From: Costus lasius
Taxonomy: Eukaryota > Streptophyta > Magnoliopsida > Zingiberales > Costaceae
DNA: 64,000 bases
Direction of reading: 5' to 3'
Assembly: GCA_027563935.2 (NCBI GenBank)
Contig: CM050447.1
Coordinates: 19,236,001 to 19,300,000 of the forward strand
Shown here: in pieces, positions 23,311 to 32,363 of the stretch
How the letters are laid out: every line of letters begins with the position of its first letter
Numbering within the stretch: position 1 is the stretch's first letter
Translations under genes and position numbers: made by a program
The notes under the pieces: model-generated
The model's database searches: none
What the model was told of the DNA's origin: nothing
What the model saw: only the letters and a program-made list of their open reading frames with translations

Positions 23311-24513
23311 ATGGCGCCCAAACGAGCCGCTAAAGGGAAGCAACCTGCCACATCCAGCACGCCCATGGCACCTTCCACCGAGGCAGACGTCGTCTTCCGC
23401 ACTGCTGAGCAGCGCCAACGCTTTCAAGCTCTCCAAGGCAGGCGCATTGTTCATACGCGGTATGCAGATTCGTCCGCGCTTCAACGACTTGGCCTCCTCG
23501 ACGACGTCCGGTGGATGTTCCACCGGATTGGGTGGGAGCAATTCTTCGAGAGCTGCTTTCCCACTTTTCCCTTGCTAGTGACCGAGTTCCTCAGCTCCCT
23601 CTCACTGAACGTCAACATTCACGATGAAGACGACCCAGGGTGCTTACAGTTCCGTCTCGGCAACGCGGACCACCGTCTTTCTCTGGAAGAGCTTAACAAC
23701 GTATTCGGGTTCCCCCCCAGTGCTCCCCGGTGTATGCCCGCCGAATTTCACGACTCCACCTTCTGGCGACAAATTACTTCTGAGCGCGCCTATTCCTCCA
23801 AGGATGCTCGATCAGCCCCAGTGACCAATCCCTGCCTCAAATATGCCCATCGGGTACTCTCTAACACTATTTTCGGTCGCGGGGAAAGTGAGAGCACCGT
23901 CCGGCGTTCCGAACTATTTGTCCTCTGGGCTATGTTGCACGGGCACATCTTCAACTCCGCATTCTTCCTTGTCAAGCAACTTGACAAAGTCGCCCGGGCA
24001 AGGAAAGGTGCCATTGTCCTCGGTGGCCTCGTCACGCCCATCGCTCTCGCACTTGGCGTGGAACCTTATCGTATGGAGCGCGCACCCGGCCACAATAAGC
24101 TCGACATCGAATCTTGCGTTGCTATGCGGATGCTTGCACGAGAAGGTGGAATGCTTCGCCTTATTTTACCTCGCGGTCTCATCTTGTACCTCCCCAACAC
24201 AGCCCGAACTTCCGTACAAGACCGGCAGAACTGGAACATCACCTCTGTCGTAGACTTTGACGATGGCGAGCAACCACCCCCCTTAGCAACCGAAGCACCA
24301 GCGGGTCCCTCCTTCTCTAGCCAGCACCCTCACACTACCACGGACCGTATTATACGCGCCTCTTACTCCGAGATTCTTGAGATTCGGCGCTCGCAAGCAC
24401 GCATCTTCACAAAGGTCAACCACATTGCCGATTTCCTCCACGACCACTTCAATTATCCGGGCACCGACGAGCCCGGAGCCACCGATGACTCGGATGCCTC
24501 GGGCGACACTTAG
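23311..24513 (+). CDS. Element F Athila post-pol ORF protein
   Basis: I chose the ATG at 23311 (MAPKRAAKGKQ) because it aligns with the start of the A homologue (MALRRKALVSH); the frame is open 60 bp further upstream. The protein of about 400 residues has a basic, Ser/Pro-rich N-terminus, then the core shared with A: GLLDDVRWMFHRIGWEQFF, TEFLSSLSL, LSLEELNNVFGFP, IFGRGES, GAIVLGGLVTPIALALG. The C-terminus is hydrophilic and acidic (TDDSDASGDT). It belongs to the putative plant transposon protein / Athila ORF family found after pol. No signal peptide or membrane anchor is visible, which argues against a classical envelope protein. Its role is unknown; retention of an intact frame in this young element suggests it is useful to the element. 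Confidence 0.85.
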   Translation: MAPKRAAKGKQPATSSTPMAPSTEADVVFRTAEQRQRFQALQGRRIVHTRYADSSALQRLGLLDDVRWMFHRIGWEQFFESCFPTFPLLVTEFLSSLSLNVNIHDEDDPGCLQFRLGNADHRLSLEELNNVFGFPPSAPRCMPAEFHDSTFWRQITSERAYSSKDARSAPVTNPCLKYAHRVLSNTIFGRGESESTVRRSELFVLWAMLHGHIFNSAFFLVKQLDKVARARKGAIVLGGLVTPIALALGVEPYRMERAPGHNKLDIESCVAMRMLAREGGMLRLILPRGLILYLPNTARTSVQDRQNWNITSVVDFDDGEQPPPLATEAPAGPSFSSQHPHTTTDRIIRASYSEILEIRRSQARIFTKVNHIADFLHDHFNYPGTDEPGATDDSDASGDT

Positions 24514-25088
24514 CTCGGAGAGGAGATACCACCCCCTGTGAGTCTTCCAAGCCTATTATTTATTTGCATTTCACTTTCATGCATAGGGACTATGCATCAT
24601 TTAGAGTTGGGGGTGGGATATGCATCGCTACTTTGCTTATCTTTCGTGTTACTGCATTTACATCATGCTCTTGTTCTTGTTTTTTTCAGTCTAGTTCCTA
24701 TTATCTTAGGTTAATATTAGACATTTACATCATAACACAAAATTTACATTTTCTAAGCTCTGATGATCCTTGCCCAAGCAATGTGCATTTCCCAAATTGT
24801 GAACTTATAGTTGAGATTGGCTTTATGGTCTTATGATAGTTACTTGTCATTGTCTTTCTGAATTAGGTCTTGTGCTCTGGCCTTAAATAATAATTAACTC
24901 ATCGGAAGAATGATAATCCTAGGAATCATGCTTTAAGTAAACTAAGTCACATCTCTTATGTTCCCTACTCTTGTTAAAAACATTTGTATTCCATTATTTG
25001 CGCAGTGGCCCATGTGTCCATGTAAAACTCTTGGAAAAGCAGTTGAGGAGAGAAAAGTGCTCTCCAAAGAGAGCGAGGAACTATTTTG

Positions 25089-25119
<31 letters not shown>

Positions 25120-25533
25120 AGAAAAGAAACAAATGAGAGAAAAGTGCCCTCAAAAGAGGGCGAGGAGCTAAATAAAGAAACATACGAGGAGAGAAAAGTG
25201 TCCCAAAAAGGGACGAGGAGGAAATAAGATTCGCATGATTATCTCAAACGCTAATTCTAAATCTTTTCCTTTAATTTGTAATGAAGTTCGTGGACAAACT
25301 AGGCATTGCGCAGGTTATGAATACACAGTCAAAGCTTGACAAAGGACATAAGATGAGGGAGCTTAATTCTCTTTTAAGTCATGAAACTTAGGCATTTGAA
25401 TTTCCAAAGATGAGTAAACTTGAAGTAAAACCTTTATCAGAGCATTGACCTTGTAAGAAGACATGACCGGAGACCAACTCAATAGTCATAAAACCATCTC
25501 AATTATAATGTTCATGATCCTAGGAATTACTGC
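24514..25533 (+). other. 3' non-coding region of element F
   Basis: About 1 kb without a supported gene between the post-pol ORF and the polypurine tract. It contains three stem-loops (25059-25214), a run of about 28 A at 25089-25116, and otherwise AT-rich sequence. Confidence 0.6.
25048..25221 (+). other. Three tandem stem-loops with exchanged stems (element F)
   Basis: Each unit is GAGAGAAAAGT or GAGAAAAGT, a hairpin, then CGAGGA. The stems are GCTCTC/GAGAGC (25059-25074), GCCCTC/GAGGGC (25146-25161) and GTCCC/GGGAC (25200-25214), with loops of CAAA, AAAA and AAAAA. Flanks are constant while both arms change together. Confidence 0.75.
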
Positions 25534-25572
25534 TTGCTTGAGGACAAGCAAGAATTTAAGTGTGGGGATATT
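25534..25572 (+). other. Pre-PPT hairpin and polypurine tract of element F
   Basis: TTGCTTGAGGACAAGCAA (25534-25551, 6-bp stem) is followed by AAGTGTGGGGATA at 25558-25570, just before the 3' LTR. The hairpin core is identical in A (37162-37179) and C (52412-52429, minus strand). Confidence 0.8.
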
Positions 25573-26881
25573 TGATGCGATGCATTTATGCTTGATATTT
25601 CCATATACTTTGAAGCATTTTTCTATTAATTTATCGCGTCTGCATCATCATTTTTACTTAAATTCTTCCATATGCGCGGAATCTACACAAGATCTGGTGT
25701 TATGTAACTTTTCAGGAAATTTTGAAGGAACAGAGGTTTTCACAGTCGGGTTGGGAACATTTTCCCAACCGGGAAAAGTTCCGCCTGTCACGAATATCTG
25801 CTCGACTCTAACTCGCTGGGCCCCAAATCTTAAGGGTACTTTGGTAATTGTTAATCACGACTATAGGGGGATAAAAGGGAAGCTTTGTAACCTTAATCCG
25901 GATCAAACCCTAACGAAGAAAGAGGAGAAGCGGCTGTGGACGTGACTTTGGGCGGCTGGAAGAAGACAATGACGATTTGAAGGGAAAGAGGAGTCCCTTG
26001 AAGCCCCTAGCAAAGATTTCTCCATCTACTCAAAAAGGGGAGTCGAGATTTCTCTTATTCCTTCATTTTCATTGTTGTTTCTAGCCTCCAAATGGATTTC
26101 TTGAGTATGAACTTGTTGTCAAACATTCATGACGTTTCTATGGGGATTGTAGCTTAAAATACTATCGGGGTTAGGGCTTAGCCCTATGCCTAAAACGCAT
26201 TCATGAAGTAACTTGTTATTTTGATATGTTGGTTTGAATTAGTTGACCTAGCATATGTGTTTGTCATTTCCTTACAACTCTTATTGTTTATTATTGATCT
26301 CCGATATCGAGAGAAAAAGCGACAGCCCAATCTCGATATCGGTGTTTGTATGTTTTGGACGTTGGGAGAAAAAGCGACAGCCCAATCCCGACGTCGGATC
26401 TCGTATGCTTGGGCGCGTGAAGAAGAGCACGAAAGTAGCTCTTCTCCCACGTGAGAGAACGACTATTCATCCTTCGCCCAATGGGCCTATGTAGATTTAC
26501 AAGCCACGAAAGTAGGAGGTAAATTTGCATAAGCACCGAACCGTGCTGCTGAAAGGGGGCGGTTTGTACCATTTGATGGATCTCTTCAATTTATCAAACC
26601 TTGCATGTCACGTAGTTGCTACTTTCATTTGCGAATTGGCATAGCGGTGAAGCCCGACGCCCCGATATTCTCCCATAATAGAAATCCGATCGTTTATCTG
26701 TCCGCTTGTTACTTTCCTTGCTTAGCATTTACTTATCGGTTGTTAGTTATTTCGATCGCTTTAAACCAACTCTAGATTTGTCTAGACTGCGACCCAAGGA
26801 TTCACCGGTACTTGACGAATTGGTCTCTGTGGACGATATAATTTACTACTTCGGTTAGACCGTACACTTGCGGGCTCATCA
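25573..26881 (+). repeat. 3' LTR of element F
   Basis: Same length as the 5' LTR (offset 10982) and identical wherever compared. It ends CTCATCA followed by the CTTAC duplication. Confidence 0.96.
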
Positions 26882-26886
26882 CTTAC

Positions 26887-27980
26887 TAACCTGCTGAAGA
26901 CTCCAAAGTTCAAACTCCAAACAACCACCCATTTGGAAGAAGAGATCAGCCCATTGAGTTGTCTACATCATGCTTGCTTGTGTGACTTGTTTTGAGCTTA
27001 GGGAGATAACCGTTGGAGACTCCCCTATATGATGTAGTCCTCTTGTAAAGTGAAGTACTTAGTGTTGAATGAAATTTCAAATTGCTGAAGTGTGTCTTCA
27101 AAAGGTGTGTGTCACCTGCCCCCTCCCCTCTTCCAACCATTGCCGAGAGTGTCTTTCCACCCCCTCTTGCTCTTCAATCATCTTCCACCCTTTGCGCTTG
27201 TCTTGAAGAAGGGAGCTCACGCCACTTCCTCCCCCTTAGCCTTGACAAGTCCTCAGCCCAAGAGGAGGAGCTGGACCAGCCGAGACTCAAGATGGTGTCT
27301 TTAATCCCATGCCGAGATCAAGCCATCACCTTAAGTTAGCTAAGTCTTTCTACTACCTTGGTTGATGTTTTCTTGAAGTTTCTGAACCTCCATCTACACT
27401 CACTAAGGTCACTTCTCAGGTTGCGCAAGGTCAAGGAAGGCATACAAGTTCATTCCCCCCCCTTTCCCCTCTTAATTAGTTAGTCTCAAAATGTTAGCAA
27501 GGGAATTTGGAGGCTATCCTCCCCCTTGAGTGTGTTTATGTGAATGGCCTCTTAATATTCTTTTAAACTCACCCACGCATGTGTGGGATGCTGCAATGCC
27601 ATGTGTGTAAGCTCATAGGGCCCTACTTCGTGAGATTCAACCATTGGACCGGTGAAGAACGGGAAGGTCACCCTTTCTATTCTCAAAGGGTGCAAGGTGA
27701 GTTCCTCCCCTAGATTAGCCCTATTTTCTTATGGTGGAACCGCATGCCTAGGTTTATTTGATGTTGTAGAACTGCATGTCAAGCTCTTGTTAGGCGTTCC
27801 TCTTTATTAGAAGTGCATGATAAGATTAGTTGCTGAATGTAGTTTCGGTTTCCACTATTACATACCAAAACAAACTAATTTCGAACTACGATAGCTTAAA
27901 GGGTTTACTAAGCTATACTTATTTATCAAAATGTTTTCGAAGTGCGTTGTTTGAATGTTGCATGCTTGGTGACCCCATCA
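26887..27980 (+). repeat. 5' LTR of element E, second part
   Basis: Resumes the E LTR after the F insertion and matches 31043-32136. It ends GACCCCATCA, directly before the PBS. The short open frames are not genes. Confidence 0.94.
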
Positions 27981-27983
27981 TCT

Positions 27984-27995
27984 TGGTATCAGAGC
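27984..27995 (+). other. Primer-binding site of element E (initiator tRNA-Met)
   Basis: TGGTATCAGAGC, the complement of the initiator tRNA-Met 3' end, 3 bp after the LTR. Confidence 0.93.
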
Positions 27996-28141
27996 TTAGG
28001 CTCTTAGAGTAGGATTTTATAAGACCAAAACTTTATTTTCCTACTACTAAGGCGATTTTTGGACCTAGGTGCTTGAAAGAATTTGATTAGCTATATCTTA
28101 TCACCTTAGGGTTTATTTTCCAAACCTTACTCATTTCGAAA

Positions 28142-30346
28142 ATGACTACTAGTTTCAATCCCCTAAGAGGCAATAGACAACCCATCAAGAGATGGGATGA
28201 CATGATAAAAGAAATATATGACCCTACATCTCTCAATGACCCTACATCTCTCAATGAAAAATTGCTTACCCAAGAGAACATGAATGTAGCTGAATATATA
28301 CTAAAGTTCAAAACCCTCTACCATAGTACTAGAGAAGCTCCTAGGGTTATGCTTAACCGGTTTAGAGATGGTCTTAGCTTTGAGATTAAGAGAGGTCTCA
28401 CCTACTACCCCATATACACAATAGAAGATGCTTTTCAAATAGCTAGTGAGGTGGAGCAAAATCTTAAGAGATTTTATAAAAGGAAAATTGACCATCCAAG
28501 ACCCAAAGCCCCTAAGGTAGTCAATCAAACCATGGAGCTCAATCAAGCCTTAGAACCAAAGCTACCCTCCCAAAGCCAATCTCAAATCAAGTCTAGGGAA
28601 CCCATTGAAGACTTACCTCCATGTCAAATCATGTTGTCCATAAAACCCAAACAAGAACTCAACCAACTTAAGGAAAACTCTCTTGACATCCACATAGGTC
28701 ATACTAAGTCCACCTCTTTAAGAACAATCTCACCTAAGCCTATGGAAGAACTTGAACCCAATCATATTAGGCTAGACTTAGTGGAAGCTATCCTACCCTT
28801 AGTGACCTATGAGACTAGTTTGCCTCACCCTTTAGGGCTCCCATGTTTAGATCAAGTGCTTGAACCATGTGAACCTACTCTTCATGACATAAGAAAAACT
28901 TTAGAGAACTCTTCAATAGGTTGTGAACACTTAGGTTCCAAGCCACTTGACCTTAGTGAAAGTTTAGATGAGCCTCTAGACACTTTAGAAATCCAACACC
29001 TTCAATTAGAGGACCATCACACTTTAGGCTTGACTCAACCTAAGTTTGAACCTTTCTCTATGGATGATCTGCCTAAATATCTTACTCAACCATATTTAGA
29101 GATTAAGGTAGACATACCATCTTGTCTAGGCCCTTCTTTGACCACTTTTGAGCCATCTAGCACTAAACTTTCCAAGTTAGGCCTAAGCCCACCCCTAGAG
29201 CCCAAACTTTTACACATAGAGGATCCTTCACCTTTAGATCTCAACCCACATGAGTTAGGATCCCTTACTTTGCCTAAGATGGAACCCATGCTAGATCCTT
29301 TTCTCATTGACCAAGATCCTAAGTCCCAAGCATTAGGAGAACCTCAACTTCAAGGCCTAGAAGACTTGACCTTTGATCCAATGACCCATGAAACATATCT
29401 CTTAGGTCTTGCCACCCACACTCCTAAGCCACATTTAGGGCCAATTGAACATGGGCTTATAACCCAAGACTCTAGGGATGACCCTACTCAAGTTGACCCC
29501 ATAGGGACTGACCTATATCAACCTTCTCCTTATGACATGATAGAGCCCCCCCAGTTTAGCTTCGAGGATCTTACTCCAGATATGGGAGAGCCATTTCTTT
29601 TTTCCTTAGGAAGTCCAATCCTAGAGGCGCCCCTCACCCTTCTTGAGTTAGACATTAGCTCACCTGAATATGAAGTAGAATTTACTTTAGATCCTCTTGA
29701 GTTTCCCATGCTAGGATATGATTTAGAACCTAACTTGTCTAAGTTGGCAACATCACCCATCTCTCCTTTAGACCTTGAGTCTGGCCTTAGTACTCCAGGG
29801 TTAAAGAAAATTCAATTGAATAATGATTTGCTTTCCCTCCCAGAACTTGAACACTTTGATTTTGTTATACCTGAATCTTTTAGTAGGCCTGTATACCACA
29901 AACATACTAATGAATATGGCCGAGAAAGGACATTCTGTGTAGGAGACCCTGAATTTAAGGAGCATGAAGATTGGGATGAAGAGATTGATTGCTGTGATGC
30001 TGTTGACACTGATTTTTGGACCCCCATCACTTTTGATGTGGATGACTTCATATTGCATAAGCATCATTCCACCCCATACTATGACCCCACTTGTGAGCTT
30101 ATGATTGAGTCCATCCTTGAGGACCAAACCCATTTCACCCGTGATAAGGTAGAGTTACTCTACTTAGTTGGATATGACCATGGTGAAGAGGGTTGGCTCC
30201 CCGAGGAAGAACTCACCCTTACTACTTCAAGGCTCCTCATGGACAAGGACAATTCTTCGGAGAAGAATTTTTCTCACCCGGGGAGAGCTGATGTGGGGAG
30301 GCGACATGACCCACGGAAATACAAATGGAGTTTAAGGTTACCCTAG
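28142..30346 (+). CDS. Element E gag-like N-terminus fused to a long unclassified acidic, repeat-rich protein
   Basis: The frame has 734 codons; its last 19 lie in the 3' LTR, which starts at 30289. Residues about 20-125 look like the C-terminal part of a gypsy gag domain (NVAEYILKFKTLYHSTREAP, NRFRDGLSFEIKRGLTYYP, YTIEDAFQIASEVEQNLKRF). An 18-bp duplication gives DPTSLNDPTSLN near residue 30. The next 450 or so residues are rich in Leu, Pro, Glu and Ser, with many LxEP- and PLxLE-like words, and resemble no domain I recognise. No zinc knuckle or polymerase motif is seen. Near the end, VELLYLVGYDHGEEGWLPEEEL faintly recalls a chromodomain-like pol tail, which I cannot confirm. The open frame in a nearly undiverged element suggests it is maintained. 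TR-GAG elements are a known class; this fusion partner is not one I know. Confidence 0.75.
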   Translation: MTTSFNPLRGNRQPIKRWDDMIKEIYDPTSLNDPTSLNEKLLTQENMNVAEYILKFKTLYHSTREAPRVMLNRFRDGLSFEIKRGLTYYPIYTIEDAFQIASEVEQNLKRFYKRKIDHPRPKAPKVVNQTMELNQALEPKLPSQSQSQIKSREPIEDLPPCQIMLSIKPKQELNQLKENSLDIHIGHTKSTSLRTISPKPMEELEPNHIRLDLVEAILPLVTYETSLPHPLGLPCLDQVLEPCEPTLHDIRKTLENSSIGCEHLGSKPLDLSESLDEPLDTLEIQHLQLEDHHTLGLTQPKFEPFSMDDLPKYLTQPYLEIKVDIPSCLGPSLTTFEPSSTKLSKLGLSPPLEPKLLHIEDPSPLDLNPHELGSLTLPKMEPMLDPFLIDQDPKSQALGEPQLQGLEDLTFDPMTHETYLLGLATHTPKPHLGPIEHGLITQDSRDDPTQVDPIGTDLYQPSPYDMIEPPQFSFEDLTPDMGEPFLFSLGSPILEAPLTLLELDISSPEYEVEFTLDPLEFPMLGYDLEPNLSKLATSPISPLDLESGLSTPGLKKIQLNNDLLSLPELEHFDFVIPESFSRPVYHKHTNEYGRERTFCVGDPEFKEHEDWDEEIDCCDAVDTDFWTPITFDVDDFILHKHHSTPYYDPTCELMIESILEDQTHFTRDKVELLYLVGYDHGEEGWLPEEELTLTTSRLLMDKDNSSEKNFSHPGRADVGRRHDPRKYKWSLRLP
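30278..30288 (+). other. Putative polypurine tract of element E
   Basis: CCGGGGAGAGC directly precedes the 3' LTR. It is a short and imperfect purine run, still inside the long ORF. Confidence 0.5.
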
Positions 30347-32136
30347 CTAGGGCACCTAAATTCCCATTTCTTGCATTGCATGCATCTTTAAGTTAGATTT
30401 TCATTCCTTGCATTGCATACATCCTTTAAGTTATTTCCATCTCTTGCATTGCATGCATCTTTAAGTTAGATCTCCTAGCATAACTTGCATCATATGGTAG
30501 GTTAGATCCACCCAACAATTACACCATGTAGTTACATCCCTAGGATCCGCCACTTATGTATGGTAGGTTAGTGCATGAAATTAATGTAATAGTATAGGTC
30601 AACTCCATTTTGGGATGCAAGTCAAAATCAAGTCAAGATAACTCCAAGAGATGCCATGAGCCCATGAGCCCATCTCATGTGAGAACCAGCCCATCCAACT
30701 CAAAGGAGCATCACCACAAGTACCCAACACTCCACCATCCTAGTTGGCAGCCATGGGGATTTGTCTCTACCTCCAACCGCCCCTTCCCCTTTGAAGCAAA
30801 GATGGACAAGACCATTCCCTCACCTGCTGTTGCAGCCCCTAAAGTCAACATGCGCCAGCCACCAGCTTGAAACAATGCCCACTTCAATCCATCATGCGCC
30901 AGCCCCCAAAGTCAAGGAGCAGCCTGCACTTTGCAACAACTTCAGTCCCTTCAAGTGCCAGCCGCCCATGCCAATTTGCAGCCTGCAATGTCAGCCATCA
31001 GCAGCCTCTTCAGTCCACTCTCATCTCAGATTTCGAGCTTACTAACCTGCTGAAGACTCCAAAGTTCAAACTCCAAACAACCACCCATTTGGAAGAAGAG
31101 ATCAGCCCATTGAGTTGTCTACATCATGCTTGCTTGTGTGACTTGTTTTGAGCTTAGGGAGATAACCGTTGGAGACTCCCCTATATGATGTAGTCCTCTT
31201 GTAAAGTGAAGTACTTAGTGTTGAATGAAATTTCAAATTGCTGAAGTGTGTCTTCAAAAGGTGTGTGTCACCTGCCCCCTCCCCTCTTCCAACCATTGCC
31301 GAGAGTGTCTTTCCACCCCCTCTTGCTCTTCAATCATCTTCCACCCTTTGCGCTTGTCTTGAAGAAGGGAGCTCACGCCACTTCCTCCCCCTTAGCCTTG
31401 ACAAGTCCTCAGCCCAAGAGGAGGAGCTGGACCAGCCGAGACTCAAGATGGTGTCTTTAATCCCATGCCGAGATCAAGCCATCACCTTAAGTTAGCTAAG
31501 TCTTTCTACTACCTTGGTTGATGTTTTCTTGAAGTTTCTGAACCTCCATCTACACTCACTAAGGTCACTTCTCAGGTTGCGCAAGGTCAAGGAAGGCATA
31601 CAAGTTCATTCCCCCCCCTTTCCCCTCTTAATTAGTTAGTCTCAAAATGTTAGCAAGGGAATTTGGAGGCTATCCTCCCCCTTGAGTGTGTTTATGTGAA
31701 TGGCCTCTTAATATTCTTTTAAACTCACCCACGCATGTGTGGGATGCTGCAATGCCATGTGTGTAAGCTCATAGGGCCCTACTTCGTGAGATTCAACCAT
31801 TGGACCGGTGAAGAACGGGAAGGTCACCCTTTCTATTCTCAAAGGGTGCAAGGTGAGTTCCTCCCCTAGATTAGCCCTATTTTCTTATGGTAGAACCGCA
31901 TGCCTAGGTTTATTTGATGTTGTAGAACCGCATGTCAAGCTCTTGTTAGGCGTTCCTCTTTATTAGAAGTGCATGATAAGATTAGTTGCTGAATGTAGTT
32001 TCGGTTTCCACTATTACATACCAAAACAAACTAATTTCGAACTACGATAGCTTAAAGGGTTTACTAAGCTATACTTATTTATCAAAATGTTTTCGAAGTG
32101 CGTTGTTTGAATGTTGCATGCTTGGTGACCCCATCA
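30289..32136 (+). repeat. 3' LTR of element E
   Basis: This uninterrupted 1848-bp copy shows what the split 5' LTR looked like before F inserted. It is followed by the AAAAG duplication. Confidence 0.95.
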
Positions 32137-32141
32137 AAAAG

Positions 32142-32363
32142 AATGCGTGCCAAAGAACTAAACACATAAAGTGTACCTGCATCACATAACACGGTAGAAT
32201 AACAACCAATATTCAATCACGGATCAGATCCTATCTTGGTTTCTAGCAATACACAAACAGAGGTTTCCAATATTCAGATCCTATCTTGGTTTCTAGCAAT
32301 ACACAAACAGAGTTTTCCTTTCCCGGAGTTTCTAATTGCTAGTAATATTGCTCTGATACCATC
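32142..32363 (-). other. Leader of element D with PBS; gag missing
   Basis: On the minus strand GGTATCAGAGC (part of the initiator tRNA-Met PBS, 32349-32360) adjoins the 5' LTR. A 50-bp unit is repeated twice at about 32225-32312. The frame then reaches the protease active site directly (LARILFDPGA across the E insertion). About 1 kb or more of gag expected here is absent. Confidence 0.8.

Larger units (their letters stand above)
14591..26881 (+). mobile_element. Element F: complete Athila-type Ty3/gypsy retrotransposon
   Basis: The element has 1309-bp LTRs at 14591-15899 and 25573-26881 and the duplication CTTAC (14586-14590 and 26882-26886). It carries a perfect tRNA-Asp PBS, one uninterrupted gag-pol frame of about 1797 codons, the conserved post-pol hairpin, a 73-bp tandem repeat with a TATA-like site, an intact post-pol ORF, a structured 3' region and a polypurine tract. 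I found no difference between the LTRs in the stretches compared. It is the youngest insertion and the only element here with all known catalytic residues in frame, so it could be active or recently active. Confidence 0.97.
13837..32136 (+). mobile_element. Element E: gag-only LTR retrotransposon (TR-GAG type), interrupted by F
   Basis: LTRs of 1848 bp each (13837-14590 plus 26887-27980, and 30289-32136) are flanked by the duplication AAAAG (13832-13836 and 32137-32141). The termini are TGATGTG...CCATCA. The internal region is only 2308 bp, with a tRNA-Met PBS and one long ORF whose N-terminal part is gag-like; it has no protease, RT, RNase H or integrase. Without F it is a compact 6.0-kb element. 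I see only two clear differences between the LTRs by eye, so it inserted recently despite being non-autonomous, which implies helper proteins from another gypsy element. Confidence 0.94.

Noticed and set aside
25089..25116. Long A-run as the tail of a SINE or processed retrogene
   Set aside because: It lies inside the F 3' region between two hairpin repeats; there is no retrogene or target duplication next to it.
30130..30290. A true chromodomain at the end of the E ORF
   Set aside because: Only a weak resemblance (LVGYDHGEEGWLPEEEL); the aromatic cage residues cannot be assigned, so it is mentioned as a possibility only.
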